DNA of 64,000 nt from Phytophthora colocasiae (GCA_018806915.1 JAGKQI010000061.1:1612001-1676000), one strand, 5' to 3'. Positions 53,581 through 63,920 are shown, numbered from the stretch's first letter. Notes: generated by a model from the sequence alone, not told the origin. Made by a program: numbers and translations.

Positions 53581-55569
53581 ATGAGTAGTGGCCACACGTC
53601 TTCACGGCGCTCCAATAGCTCGGACAGCACCTCCACCGTCGCTGGACCGGTGAGTGTAGCGGGCACTACCAATGGTTACGGCTTCCGTAGTGCCGGTGGC
53701 GATGCGTTGTCTATCGAAATGCAATTCCTGAATCCGAGACGACGGTTCCCCCTCGCGGACGAGTTTCTACCAGCTGTAAATGTGACGGAGGAACAGGTGG
53801 AAGATCTTCGTGAGACGTGTGAACAGCTCACAGCTGATGCGTTAGAGCTCACGACCATGTTCGCATGGGAAGACAGCAACAACAATGATCTAGTGGGTGA
53901 ACACCGGGAACAATGGAAGGTCCACTACAAGAAGCCACACGTGACACTCTACCGAAAAAAACGTGGAAAGGAAGAGGAACAGGAGGACGTTACGGATTCT
54001 AGTAATGGTGGGCTACGGCACTACGTTGTTAGTGGACAGATCCACGATATGAGTCTCGAAGACGTCGAGTACGGACTCTACTGTGACGCCACGCTGGACG
54101 AACGTGCCGTCATGACGGACTTGTATCGCGAATTGTTCCTGGATGCAGCGGTTCTACGTAGTTTCGAGACTCAGTCGCCAGAGGACCCGTTCCATTTCTT
54201 CGGGATCAAATGGCTGGCTCATTTGAGTCCAGCTGACAAGTTCATCTCACCTCGTGACTTCGCCTTTGTCGAGTACTCCCGACGTGTTACCGGCCCTAAA
54301 GGCGAGCCGTTGCTTGTCAAAGTGCAGCAATCGCTCGGTCCTGAACACGTCGACGCTATGAACCGCCGTGAATTCGACCTTGTGCGCGCTCGCATGAGCT
54401 GTACGACTGTATATCGCCACGACAAGCGTGCGAACAACGTGCAGGTGATCGCTCGTGGCTACTTGGACCCGTGTGGGAGTGCACCGCCAATAATGACGCG
54501 TTCCTTCTTGACACGCTTAGCGCCAACTCTTGTCGAGGTTGAACACAGCGCAGATGTCAAGTACATTATGCGCAACGGGTTAGTACTACCAAAGGAACAG
54601 TTCTTCGCTCGCCGGAACGCTCTGAAAGCTCATGGTCGGCACCGTCTACAGTGTACAGCTTGTGGCAAACGCTTCGGTCGTCTTAAACGCCACTTGACTC
54701 AATGTCGCGCGTGTGGTGAAGCTGCTTGTGGTCGGTGTCTCATGACGTACACTTTGTGTCTTCCTCATCATGAGCATCGTAGTGCTGAGCATCCAAGTGC
54801 AGTGATCCCCGAACGCTTCTGTCTGCGTTGTTTGTATTCTGGTCGTCTTGATCGTAAAGGACAGCGCATGGATGATTTCCTACTTGGTGGAACGGTGGTT
54901 GCTTCCACCACTGTACCAACCGTTGACGATGACGACGAAGCTGACGATGACGACGTGTCTGTGGTGGAATTTGCGATGCTTGGTGACGATCCTGGGGCAA
55001 TGCACGCTGCCATTTCGGAAGCGCAACGATTGCAGCGTCTGAAACAGCGGTACTTGGAAAATGAGAAGCGCAAATACCTCAGTGGACATCAACAGACTCC
55101 AGTGCAGCGTTTTGTGGATCAACAGCATCAGATGCACCACTACGAGCAAGCAACGCGTAAGGCCCGTCCTCCAATTAGAAGGAGCAGTCAACCAACGCTG
55201 AATGGGAACAATTCGGTGAGTTCCTCCTCCGTTTCGTCGGCACACAACTCGGCTTCATCGATGTACAGCTCGTTGTCAATGGGCAGCTCCTCAACGTACT
55301 CGTCAGCTGAAGCAGCAGCAGCAGCTACAGCAGCACTGCAAGTTAACACTGGTTTCCATGAGATGGAGCATTCAATCGGCCAGCAAGAGGCACTGTTGCG
55401 TTCGTTGCAGAACGAATACGCCAAGATGAGCATGACGAGAGCGCAGTCGAATTTGAGCTTCAACGCACAGGAGATGCGAGAAAAGCGTCTGGCTGAATGG
55501 CAGGCAGCTGAACGCTCAAATTCCACGCCAGCATCGATGTCTAACCAGTATTATGACATTGACGACTAA
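53581..55569 (+). CDS. START-domain plus FYVE-like zinc finger protein
   Basis: Intronless, 662 aa from ATG 53581. A Ser/Thr-rich start is followed at residues about 50-340 by a START-like lipid-binding fold: WKVHYKKPHVTLYRK, LRHYVVSGQIHDMSLEDVEYG, FFGIKWLAHLSP, ISPRDFAFVEYSRRV, and the C-terminal helix region FLTRLAPTLVEVEHSAD. Then a FYVE-like finger at about 355-420 with CTACGKRF, CRACGEAACGRC and FCLRC. The canonical R(R/K)HHCR lipid-binding box is not conserved (RLKRHLTQCRACG). The tail is Gln/Ser-rich. START-FYVE proteins are strongly expanded in Phytophthora; they presumably sense lipids at membranes. Confidence 0.82.
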   Translation: MSSGHTSSRRSNSSDSTSTVAGPVSVAGTTNGYGFRSAGGDALSIEMQFLNPRRRFPLADEFLPAVNVTEEQVEDLRETCEQLTADALELTTMFAWEDSNNNDLVGEHREQWKVHYKKPHVTLYRKKRGKEEEQEDVTDSSNGGLRHYVVSGQIHDMSLEDVEYGLYCDATLDERAVMTDLYRELFLDAAVLRSFETQSPEDPFHFFGIKWLAHLSPADKFISPRDFAFVEYSRRVTGPKGEPLLVKVQQSLGPEHVDAMNRREFDLVRARMSCTTVYRHDKRANNVQVIARGYLDPCGSAPPIMTRSFLTRLAPTLVEVEHSADVKYIMRNGLVLPKEQFFARRNALKAHGRHRLQCTACGKRFGRLKRHLTQCRACGEAACGRCLMTYTLCLPHHEHRSAEHPSAVIPERFCLRCLYSGRLDRKGQRMDDFLLGGTVVASTTVPTVDDDDEADDDDVSVVEFAMLGDDPGAMHAAISEAQRLQRLKQRYLENEKRKYLSGHQQTPVQRFVDQQHQMHHYEQATRKARPPIRRSSQPTLNGNNSVSSSSVSSAHNSASSMYSSLSMGSSSTYSSAEAAAAATAALQVNTGFHEMEHSIGQQEALLRSLQNEYAKMSMTRAQSNLSFNAQEMREKRLAEWQAAERSNSTPASMSNQYYDIDD

Positions 55570-55799
55570 AGCATAGTGAGTAGGATATTTCTTTTCGTTT
55601 ATTAGCAGTGACGTTATAGCAGCTATCTTACGAAGTATTAAATTGAACAACTTTATGTAATTGCATCGGATAGCTGAAGAGTTCTTCTTGTTTCTAGAAA
55701 CAAGACCATGAAGTAAATATTCGTAGAACCGAATCCAATTTCCACCGTGCTCTATGATAAAGTAAAAGCCGCAAAAACCGATATCTACCTGCCCATTGA

Positions 55800-56945
55800 T
55801 CAATACTTGAGAGAAGCGCTCATCGCAACAGTTGCGAAGAAGTCTACATTAAAGTCGAAGCCGAGTGCATCCAGATGCTCTCTATCCCTCTCCACAAATG
55901 CGGAGTATGCGCCCGTGTGCCGGATTTTCATGAAAATGTTTCCAAGTCGAAGTCCGCGGGTTGCTACTGGCCAAGGCTCTTGATCTGGGACAACAAAGCT
56001 ATTTGAAACCCATCCACTCCCGTATAGTGCGTGGTACGTCTCGAGAGCTGGCATGATGACGTCGGTCCATCTCTGCTCATCCGGGGACCAGATGAAGCCA
56101 AGCGCGTCCAACTTGTCCTTGTCTCGTTCTGCCAAGTCAACATAGTTCTTTCTGCAACGCATATTGGCGACGATCGCTCCTAGTCGAATCCCCCATGCTG
56201 CCTTGGGCCATTTCTTGCTCTTCGGGACGACAAAATTGAAATTCACGTTACAGTGATTGAACTCGCGCTGAAATGTCTCCAAGGCGGGAAAGATCTTCAT
56301 CTCCCACTGACGAGTCTTCCACGACTGTGTAGAGTAGCCGATTTTCTCCAATTCTTCAGCAGCGCGTTCCCGTTGGACTCTGTACGAGTCCCCATACCTC
56401 ATCCCCATGACAGTCTGTCCGAGTTTAAAACCCCACAGAATCTTCGGCCAGGCTTCATCTCCCACAGGAACTACAAACGAGGTGGATATGTCACAGTGTT
56501 CATGAATCTTGAAATATGTCTGGAGGCCAGGCAGAACGAAGACGTCGAACTTGTGTTGCCGCATATCCCACGGGAAGTTAATAGTTTCCAGGTCTTCAAT
56601 AGCAAAGAACGGGAGATTTTTCCCCTGATGACGGAGTGAGCGCAGGTTCCTGCAATACGCGCCTAACGGATAGCCCCAAGTCTTCTCCGGCCACTCAGGG
56701 TTCCCATACGGTACGACGAACTTGTGAGGGACGAGCAAATGCTTCTCCAAAGCCAAAAAAGTCTGCAGACTTGGGGCGATCTTTTCGATCCATTGGCGTG
56801 CGTTGTACATATTGATTTTCCCATTGGCGTGTTGTAGGGTCGTAGAAGAGGTCCCTGCGCATCGGGTCACACTTGATTTATCGCCTAGAGCGGCCTGTGG
56901 GCGACGTACCAAGCTGCCGCGTGCAGCTAGGAATTGGCGCAACAT
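55800..56945 (-). CDS. Four helicase-associated (HA) domains, organelle-type N-terminus
   Basis: Intronless, 381 aa from ATG 56945. The first 35 residues are rich in Arg/Ala/Ser with no acids until Asp22 (MLRQFLAARGSLVRRPQAAL), resembling a mitochondrial transit peptide. Four repeats of about 75 residues follow, each with a W...I.P.L.TF or similar start, a HKFVVPxxxxWP centre, and a W/R-G-x-x-LG-x-x-x-x-x-x-R end (WGYPLGAYCRNLRSL, WGFKLGQTVMGMRYG, WGIRLGAIVANMRCR, RGLRLGNIFMKIRH). This is the HA (PF03457-type) motif, normally found beside helicases, but no helicase is present here. Possibly organellar nucleic-acid binding. The downstream palindrome at 57149 lies in its upstream region. Confidence 0.78.
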   Translation of the reverse strand: MLRQFLAARGSLVRRPQAALGDKSSVTRCAGTSSTTLQHANGKINMYNARQWIEKIAPSLQTFLALEKHLLVPHKFVVPYGNPEWPEKTWGYPLGAYCRNLRSLRHQGKNLPFFAIEDLETINFPWDMRQHKFDVFVLPGLQTYFKIHEHCDISTSFVVPVGDEAWPKILWGFKLGQTVMGMRYGDSYRVQRERAAEELEKIGYSTQSWKTRQWEMKIFPALETFQREFNHCNVNFNFVVPKSKKWPKAAWGIRLGAIVANMRCRKNYVDLAERDKDKLDALGFIWSPDEQRWTDVIMPALETYHALYGSGWVSNSFVVPDQEPWPVATRGLRLGNIFMKIRHTGAYSAFVERDREHLDALGFDFNVDFFATVAMSASLKY

Positions 56946-57148
56946 TGGGCGGAGTAGTGGTCAAGGGAACTAGAAATACGTCACCGATTCAGACTAAATG
57001 TACATAATTTTGTGTACGCTTTGTGAATGTGAGGTGAGTCACATAAAGTCAAGTTGAACATGAAGGAGTGATGGTCGTTGGTGAATAGTATCATCTCATC
57101 TCGGTGGTTTCTTTCCTTGGTGTAGGAACTTCGTACTAGGAAGCACTT

Positions 57149-57270
57149 CCTAAAATAGGTCATGGACATCATTCAATTGAACTGACCATTACCATACATA
57201 TACACTTCCTGAAGTGTATATGTATGGTAATGGTCAGTTCAATTGAATGATGTCCATGACCTATTTTAGG
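57149..57270. repeat. Perfect 122-bp palindrome
   Basis: 60-bp arms 57149-57208 and 57211-57270 are exact reverse complements with only CT between them. It sits between the divergent HA-domain gene (starts 56945) and the membrane-protein gene (starts 57433). No other gene lies in 56946-57432. Confidence 0.93.
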
Positions 57271-57432
57271 TTTGAATGGGATGGTCGTGAAGAGAAATAT
57301 TGAAGGAGCGATCGCAGCTCAACGGACTTGACCTTGGCGGATTTGGAGACGTTGGTCCATTTTTTCAATCGACTGCTGTCGCTCACATACGAAATAAATC
57401 ATTATCGGCCGGCGACAAAGATCAAATCAAAG

Positions 57433-58209
57433 ATGATGATAGAAAGTAACAACCTGCTGTACCATGGAGGTGGCTTCGATCGACTCGAGGAAATGGAAGG
57501 TGGGGCGTTGACACGGTATCCAGTTCTACGATCAGTTCCAGTACCGATGACACGTCCGTGGAGCACACGTGGGGCGATCGCACTGCTTATGATTTGTGGT
57601 GCTGTCTTCGGAGTCATTGCCATTGTGAGTCTACAAAATAGTTCTTCGAACGAGACTACCACTGCTGAGACTACCAGCACCGAAAGTACTGGAGGAGGGG
57701 TATCGATCGTTGGCGGGTCAAGTAGTGTTGGGGCTGGTAGTGTGGGAAGAGAATCATCGTGGCTGGGTGGATCTGATGATGGATTAATAGCTAGTGATGA
57801 ATCAAAGAACACTTCAAGCGACTCGACTACTGATTCAACGAGTTCTGAAGGATGGGAATGGGGCAGTGGATCGATCTACAGCGCATCCAACTCGTTCTTC
57901 GATGACTCTCTGGCCGGATCACTTGAAAACTGGCTTGACTCACAATCCGGATCCTTCGAGGACTCGGCGTCCGATGCCTTCGATTCTGAAAGCACATCGG
58001 CGGATAGTGAGGAGAGTGCTTTGGTCTCAGATTCAGATTCGGATTCATCGGATTCCTCAGATACTTCGATGGGTAGTTGGCTCTTTGAGTCCAATTCAGC
58101 TTCTCAAGATGATTCTATGAGTGGTAGTGCGTCTACATGGCAAAGTTCATCTTCTATGGACGACGAGCGCGATTCAGCCTCTCTATCAGACAACTCTCAG
58201 AGCTCGTAA
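57433..58209 (+). CDS. Ser/Asp-rich type II membrane protein
   Basis: 258 aa from ATG 57433 (a second ATG follows directly). A short cytosolic N-terminus precedes one membrane span at residues about 46-66 (AIALLMICGAVFGVIAIVSL). The rest (about 190 residues) is almost wholly Ser, Asp, Gly, Glu and Thr (runs such as SDSDSDSSDSSDTS) with scattered Trp and Phe. It would be highly acidic and, outside the membrane, heavily O-glycosylated, like a mucin. No catalytic domain. The reading frame is open above the ATG but without another Met. Confidence 0.6.
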   Translation: MMIESNNLLYHGGGFDRLEEMEGGALTRYPVLRSVPVPMTRPWSTRGAIALLMICGAVFGVIAIVSLQNSSSNETTTAETTSTESTGGGVSIVGGSSSVGAGSVGRESSWLGGSDDGLIASDESKNTSSDSTTDSTSSEGWEWGSGSIYSASNSFFDDSLAGSLENWLDSQSGSFEDSASDAFDSESTSADSEESALVSDSDSDSSDSSDTSMGSWLFESNSASQDDSMSGSASTWQSSSSMDDERDSASLSDNSQSS

Positions 58210-58413
58210 GTGCATTCAGGAATTAGGATCTGTAGCCCCCATCCACTTGTTACTGCAAGTCCGTGTGATACTTTTGCCTAACTATACGAGCAGTTTTATT
58301 TTTTAAAGAGAACAAAAGTTCTCTTCTCTAACACGATCCATCCACTTCAACTTCTTTTCTTGGTCCGATTGGTTAAAATTGATCCTTGTGTATTTTCGTG
58401 CTTATTTCAGAAA

Positions 58414-59239
58414 ATGACAGTGGCGAAAAACTTGCTAGCTGTGCGCGCTAAGGTGGCAGAGGCTGTGGCCAAAAGCGCCTGGAAGCAGCAATGTACTCTG
58501 GTGGCAGTGAGCAAGACAAAGCCTCTGGAGGACCTGCAGGAGGCGTATGAAGCTGACCAGCGCCACTTCGGAGAGAATTACGTGTGTGCCATATTTGAGT
58601 TATTTTTAATTTGTGGCTCTAATGCTTTATTTGTGGCACAGATCCAGGAATTGGTACAGAAGGCTCCGTTAATGCCTGCTGACGTCAAATGGCATTATAT
58701 TGGCCACGTCCAGTCGAACAAGGCCAAGCCACTTGTTCGTGACGTGCCCAATCTCTTTGTGGTGGAGACTGTGGACTCCATCAAGATCGCCAATGCCCTG
58801 AACAAGGCATCGGGAGAGTTCCGTACCGAGAAACTCAACGTGATGGTGCAAGTGAACACCAGTGAGGAGGAGCAGAAGTCGGGTATTGACACTGATGGTT
58901 CGGTTGAGCTTGCCCGCCACATTGTGACGTCTTGCGAGCACCTGAACCTCACGGGTCTAATGACTATCGGTCGCTACGGTGATACTACGTCCGAGTGCTT
59001 TGATCGTTTGGTGGCCTGCCGTAAACTTGTAGCTGAGGCTATTGGCAAGTCAGAGGCGGATCTCGATCTCAGCATGGGCATGTCGGGAGACTTTGAACTG
59101 GCGGTGAGCATTGAGCACGAGTTTGTGATGTTGTTTTTGTGAGTTCTAACCTTTTTGCTTGTAGATTTCGTGCGGAAGTACACATGTTCGTGTCGGTTCA
59201 ACCATCTTCGGTGTCCGCAACTACGCCAAGAAGGACTAG
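58414..59239 (+). CDS. PLPBP: PLP homeostasis protein (PLPBP/YggS family)
   Basis: Exons 58414-58581, 58642-59103 and 59165-59239 give 234 aa. Family motifs: LVAVSKTKP with the PLP-binding Lys34, HFGENY, WHYIGHVQSNK, VETVDS, VMVQVNTSEEEQKSG, LTGLMTIGRY, LSMGMSGDF, and, after the last splice, STHVRVGSTIFG. It binds pyridoxal phosphate without catalysis and buffers vitamin B6 pools. The first intron is 60 bp, in frame and free of stops, so unspliced RNA would add 20 mostly hydrophobic residues after GENY. Convergent with the PIH1 gene (34-bp gap). Confidence 0.9.
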
Positions 59240-59273
59240 AGTTGAAAAATCGTGTTCGCAGCCTTAAATTGTG

Positions 59274-61530
59274 CTAGAGAAGATCAAATGCCAATGCGGA
59301 TTGCAAATCGAGATTGCTGTTCCTGTTCTCAGCCCACTTCGCTGCAGCGCGCAGTGCATCCTCCGTAGGCATGCATTCTTTTGCTGGGTCTTCGACTTCT
59401 TTTTGCTTCTCCTGGTGACGGTCGAGTCTTTCTTTTTCCTGCCGAACGATGTCTTCCATATCGATGTAGGTCGTTTCAGGCTCGTTCGGATACATCTCAC
59501 GCCACGTCTTGCCGGCCTCTTTCGCTTTCTTCTGCATCTCTTCGACCTCGGTACGTCTTACCTTCCGCTTCTCCTCAGCTTCTTTTGCCTTATGCTCACG
59601 CTCAACTCGTCGCTGTTCCAAAATGTGCATAGACATCATATCTTTCCGGTGAAATCGATCTTCAGGCAGCTCTTCGTCGTCGAGTACAGGATCCCATCGT
59701 GGGGCCTTCGGTGTAGGTCCATTTCCAACCAACCCGTCACCCGCCTCTGCTGCATTAGCAAGGTGGAACATCTCCACTAATGACTTGGGTTTCTCCTTGA
59801 TGGGCATCGATCCCTCTTTGTTACTTGACCCATTTTCTGCGTCCAGTGCCTGGGCAAGGAGCCATGGTGCCGATCCGCAGTCCGGTCCGGCATTATCCCA
59901 GGATTTATCAATTCTAGCTGATATCTCAAGAATATTGCTGCCTTGGTTCAAGTGAACTCTTGTGGTGTTAACCTCAACAGGATACGGAAGAAAGATTTCT
60001 GGAGCAGACACATGACGTAAGAGGTACGACTCCACATACACTACAAAAGATATAGCACTTACCCAAATCATGATGAGTTGCAGCTTTTACACTCAACAAC
60101 TCGGCGCGCAACTCTAACTCGATGTCAGTTTTCTCCACCTTGTTTGCGAATTGAACGGAGGCGACCAACCGATCTCCTGCTTGCTCCAGTATATCGGGTG
60201 ATAGTGGCGTGCTGCCTTTCATAACGGATGGAAGTCTTGAACAGACTGTTCGCTTGACATTCTTCTCTTCGAAAACCTCGTGTCGTGCTGTAGCTGTCTT
60301 CGGGGCAAGTAGAGTCTTGTTCGTTTTCTTAGCCCTGGGTTTTGCAGTACTCGTCTTCGAAGCAACTTCTTGAATGATTGGTGTTTGAGTTTTACGGATG
60401 TAGTGCTTTGGCGGGGGTAGCTCTCCTCGATATGTCAGCCGCGGAAGTTTATAGCGACCATCCAGTTTGATGTTGTACTGGCACCAACAAAATCATTAAA
60501 ACCTTTCCGTTCCTGATTGTATTCAAGACAGGTGACTTTTCTTACCTTCTGGTCGATGTACTCGATTGCTAATTCACACACAAAGTTGCGAAAAGCACCA
60601 GTCTTGTCTGCTTGGCAGTCCTCCACAACTTTCGTGTTCACGGCTACATCGAAAGCCAATGAGCTTTCACCCTTCTTGTCCTTGACTTCATGGGGGGCTC
60701 CTAGGCTTAGTGGCACATGAATTCCCTAATTATCCACGTCACGTCGTGTCAGTTGAATCTTCTCAAATAGACGAGGTGATATCTTACCTCTTGCTCTTTC
60801 CCCTCGTCATCCAGCTTCTTCTTTTCCGAAAACTCTTGAATTTCACCAGCAAATACTACATTTACGAATACCTGCCACATCAAATGTCAACAACCGGTAG
60901 ATATCCCCCACATTACTAACAAAAATGCGCTTATCATACCTTCTTCTTGCTCTTTACTTCTGCTGTTTTCATCACAAACCCAGGTGTCACATCAATATAC
61001 ACCTGCAGAATATACAGGTTATTAACAACGACCCTTAATTTAAGCAAGTTCCCAGTGTCGTACCCCCTCCGGCGTAGCTTTCAATCCATCCTCCCCCATG
61101 ACCTTGTCACCAGGAAACCTTGGTTTAAAGTCTAGACACGATTCTCATTAGAACTCATCATTGCAGTTTACATTCATTTTGTGCGTCAAACCTGGCGAAT
61201 TCGAACCCGAAGTTTCTCCTCGAGCACCAGCAGAGCTCTTTAGCATGTCGAATAGTGCTGCATCAGCGTCTCCTTGTGGCACTCCAGTTGGACCGTCGGA
61301 TCCCAGTCCTGCGGCCTGTAGCTGGCTTTCCATTGTGGCAATAAACTGCTTGTAGCCTTCCGGATCCGTCTTCTCTAAATTGTCCAACCACTGCGCAGCA
61401 ACCACAGAGCGGTGAGAGTGGATTAGACCTTCATTCTGCGCGGAATTAACTGCTCTTTGTAAGGCACTGGCAGCGGACAACGTACATCGGCGTACTGCTC
61501 CATGGTGGCGTCGTCCATTGGAGCGTCCAT
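59274..61530 (-). CDS. PIH1-domain dynein-assembly protein (Kintoun/PIH1D type)
   Basis: Eight exons, minus strand: 61530-61486, 61390-61192, 61131-61064, 61002-60940, 60871-60788, 60725-60546, 60477-60063, 59998-59274. All GT-AG (exon 2 donor GTTTGA weak), 592 aa. N-terminal helix WLDNLEKTDPEGYKQFI; PIH1 core with TPGFVMKT, VFVNVVFAGEIQEF, IHVPLSLGAPHEVKDKKG, SSLAFDVAVNTKVVEDC and LAIEYIDQK. Next a basic linker. Then a CS-like beta domain, RLVASVQFANKVEKTDIELEL...LPYPVEVNTTRVHL. Last a charged coiled coil (RRVEREHKAKEAEEKRKVRR). PIH1 proteins couple HSP90/R2TP to axonemal dynein folding in the cytoplasm. Kintoun versus PIH1D1/D2 cannot be settled by eye. Confidence 0.72.
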
Positions 61531-61580
61531 GGTACGTGTGAAAAGTCACGAAATGGATTTATAATTTCTTTAAGTACGGG

Positions 61581-61840
61581 TTAACCCTTAAAACCAGCAC
61601 CCTCGATTTCCTCGACATCCAGGTCGTCTTCTTCGCTTGAAGAAATATCCTCTTCATCGTGCGTACCGTAACTGAGGAAATGGTTGAAAAGTTATGAGTA
61701 CAATGAGGCATCACTTAATCACAGGGGGTGTCTTCTGTTTAGCACTCGTCCTCTGCCGATTCCCAAAACACATATCCTCCGAATCCCAGCTTATCGTGAA
61801 CATGTCGATCTTTGAGAACGAGTCTCCCGATACCCCCCAT
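61581..61840 (-). CDS. 61-aa acidic protein, two exons, unrecognised
   Basis: Exon 1 61840-61746 and exon 2 61671-61581 are joined by a 74-bp intron (GTGCTA...CTCAG) in phase 2. The protein starts MGGIGRLVLKDRHVHDKLGF, continues GGYVFWESAED, and ends with a Ser/Asp/Glu-rich tail (ISSSEEDDLDVEEIEGAG) to a natural TAA. The short basic-then-acidic design and clean splice argue that it is real. I do not recognise a family. Confidence 0.5.
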
Positions 61841-61910
61841 TCACTGAATCATTGACCGTGACGGACGGATGCATTTCCCTCACATGTTACATCAACGGCC
61901 TAATAGCTGT

Positions 61911-62640
61911 TCACGCATGTACTTGGAGCTCCACTTCTTGCTCACTCTCGCGTGGTTTCGGATTGGTGATGAACACTTGGAACTTCTGCTGCAGCTCCAA
62001 AGTCCTTCTCGCTGATTTTAGAGGCAGATCCACAACCACAGAGTAGAACGTTGGAACACCGAAGGCGCCGTTCTGCTGGCCCCCGATCGGTAGAGACAAC
62101 ATGCGCGAATCACCGGCATCTCCAGAGCTCGTTGCAAGAAGTCGAAAATGCCATCACCCGTAAGAGCACCGTTACACTCGAATTCGCGCAAATTCTGTAG
62201 CTCAGCGAGGTTTCGGAGTGACTCGTCCGTGAACGTCTCAATAGTACGCACATTCATCACCTTGAAATTGGAACAGCTACGGATATCCACCATCTCGAGC
62301 AGAGGACACTTTTCAGCTACTGCACTGAAGGTTAGTACAAATCCTAAGTTCTTCCAGTTGTGGCTTGGGCGTCTCGCTAAAAGCGCGGAAGAATGGTTCA
62401 GTCCACTCATCCACTTGTCCTCACAGCGAGCTCCGTCATAGCTGTGGCAAGCCTGAATGGTTCCGTCTAAATACTCAACACCAGACTCTCCAATTGACTC
62501 CCGCTGCCTTTAACAGCTCTGGTAAATGTTTGCTGAGCAATGGGACCAGCTTCAAGTGCGAGGAAGTCGAGTAGTGCTTGGGGAACTTGCCATGGCCGTG
62601 ATACCCTAGATATTAGAATGGAAGTTGAGCCGTTGAATAC
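61911..62640 (-). pseudogene. Leucine-rich-repeat (F-box/AMN1-like) gene fragment
   Basis: Minus-strand pieces show RI/AMN1-style leucine repeats: QLESLVLS, PQLEELRICTN, AEKCPLLEMVDIRSCSNF, LAELQNLREFECNGALTGDG. A conserved-looking C-terminus follows (LPIGGQQNGAFGVPTFYSV, LELQQKFQVFITNPKP) to a stop at 61911. The pieces lie in at least two frames; a possible splice (donor at about 62540, acceptor about 62487) and a one-base shift near 62125 are needed to join them. It could be a real multi-exon gene that I cannot resolve, or a recent pseudogene. Confidence 0.4.
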
Positions 62641-62812
62641 AATACTACCAAGGGGAAAAGAGTGGAGGTGGATTTGACTCGTTCTTTCATTTAGCCCAGC
62701 TCGTTGGGGTTACGACACGTTCGGGAGCGACTGCGTCAGTCTACCCGCAAGGCGAGCGCAAGATCCCAAAGAATTTGTTCGTAGCAATGGTGTAAAGCCC
62801 ACCAATAACCAC

Positions 62813-63295
62813 TTACATCAGGTCCACGAACGGCTGAGCCGCCATGGTGATAGGCTTGGTGCCCTTGGTCTTCAGGGTGTAGGCGGCCTTAGGCAGAGCA
62901 GGGGTACGCTTGATCTGAGCGCGGACGCCAGTGGCGCGAGCCTCTTTCTTCTTCAGCTCGTTCTCCTTGACGCGCGTGAGGAAACCCAGACGGCACTTGG
63001 ACTGGTGCACGTGCTCAATGCGCACGTTGATGTGCTTGTGGATGATGCGGTTGCCCACGATCTTGTTCACACGCACGCCGACGGCACGCTTGGTCACGTT
63101 GTACACACGGCCAGTGCGGCCGTGGTAGAACTTGTGGGGCATACCCTTCTGCACGGCACCGTTGGCCTTGATGTCCACGTAGTCACCGACCTTGAACGTA
63201 CGCAGGTACGTCGAAATCTTGATCATGCCGCTCTGACGGAACGGGCGGGCGAACATGTCGCGCGTGCGAGCGCGGTAACCGAAGGAGTGCGGCAT
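62813..63295 (-). CDS. RPL21: 60S ribosomal protein eL21
   Basis: 160 aa from ATG 63295, the usual length for eL21. The core is highly conserved: [25 protein letters not shown]-like [62 protein letters not shown]. It is part of the large-subunit surface near 5S rRNA. The TAA stop sits inside GATGTAAGTGG, an excellent splice donor, so the last residues may be encoded by a further exon downstream and the true C-terminus could differ. A CAG just before the ATG (GTGCAGTTTAGTCAAAG) suggests a 5' UTR intron ends there. Confidence 0.93.
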   Translation of the reverse strand: MPHSFGYRARTRDMFARPFRQSGMIKISTYLRTFKVGDYVDIKANGAVQKGMPHKFYHGRTGRVYNVTKRAVGVRVNKIVGNRIIHKHINVRIEHVHQSKCRLGFLTRVKENELKKKEARATGVRAQIKRTPALPKAAYTLKTKGTKPITMAAQPFVDLM

Positions 63296-63920
63296 CTTTG
63301 ACTAAACTGCACGTTAGGAACATCAAATCCGTTAGTATCTGCACTTCCAGGCATCATTGGAGTGATCTGAAAGCTGGATCAAATAGAAGACAGCGCTGTG
63401 GAGACAACTGTAGTGGAGGCAGTACTGGAAATACCCGGACTCGCGACGGAACCAAGTGTTCTTGTTGCTAAATAGTCTCTGTACTTGTCGACCTGTATCT
63501 CCGTCAATATTCACTCCTTGTCGCTCGTCTCCGGCCCATTTTGATTGGTGTATCACTGCCTCCACTGCTCATCATGTCCACATGCTGCATCCTTCGCTGA
63601 TACGGCTAGCCATCGCAGCCAAGAGAAGCCTCGCTTACCTGCTAAAGTCGAACGAGACAAGATGAACTGCGTGAGCGATGGCGAGGCTGGGGCGATGGAC
63701 CGTGAAACTATTGGCCGCGGAGGCGCCAGCATACAAACAACAAGTATAAGTCCCCACGAGCCAATCACCAGTAGTCGTACTTAGTAGTGAACACATTCAT
63801 CGTACTTTAAGTGCATGACTAAGTACTAATTCAGGTTGTGAAACCCGACCCGTGATGGGTTCGAACTTTATTGAGACAATAATTATTGTTCACCCCTTTC
63901 CATTATTGGGATCGGTAGCC
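63296..63920. other. Intergenic
   Basis: Promoter of eL21 (minus) and of the gene starting at 63921 (plus). One 40-codon frame at 63662-63784 (MNCVSDGEAGAMDRE...) has no recognisable motif. A GGGTTCGAAC string near 63858 resembles a tRNA B box but no cloverleaf forms around it. Confidence 0.4.

Noticed and set aside
63820..63900. tRNA gene suggested by GGGTTCGAAC
   Set aside because: No A box, acceptor stem or anticodon arm can be drawn around it.
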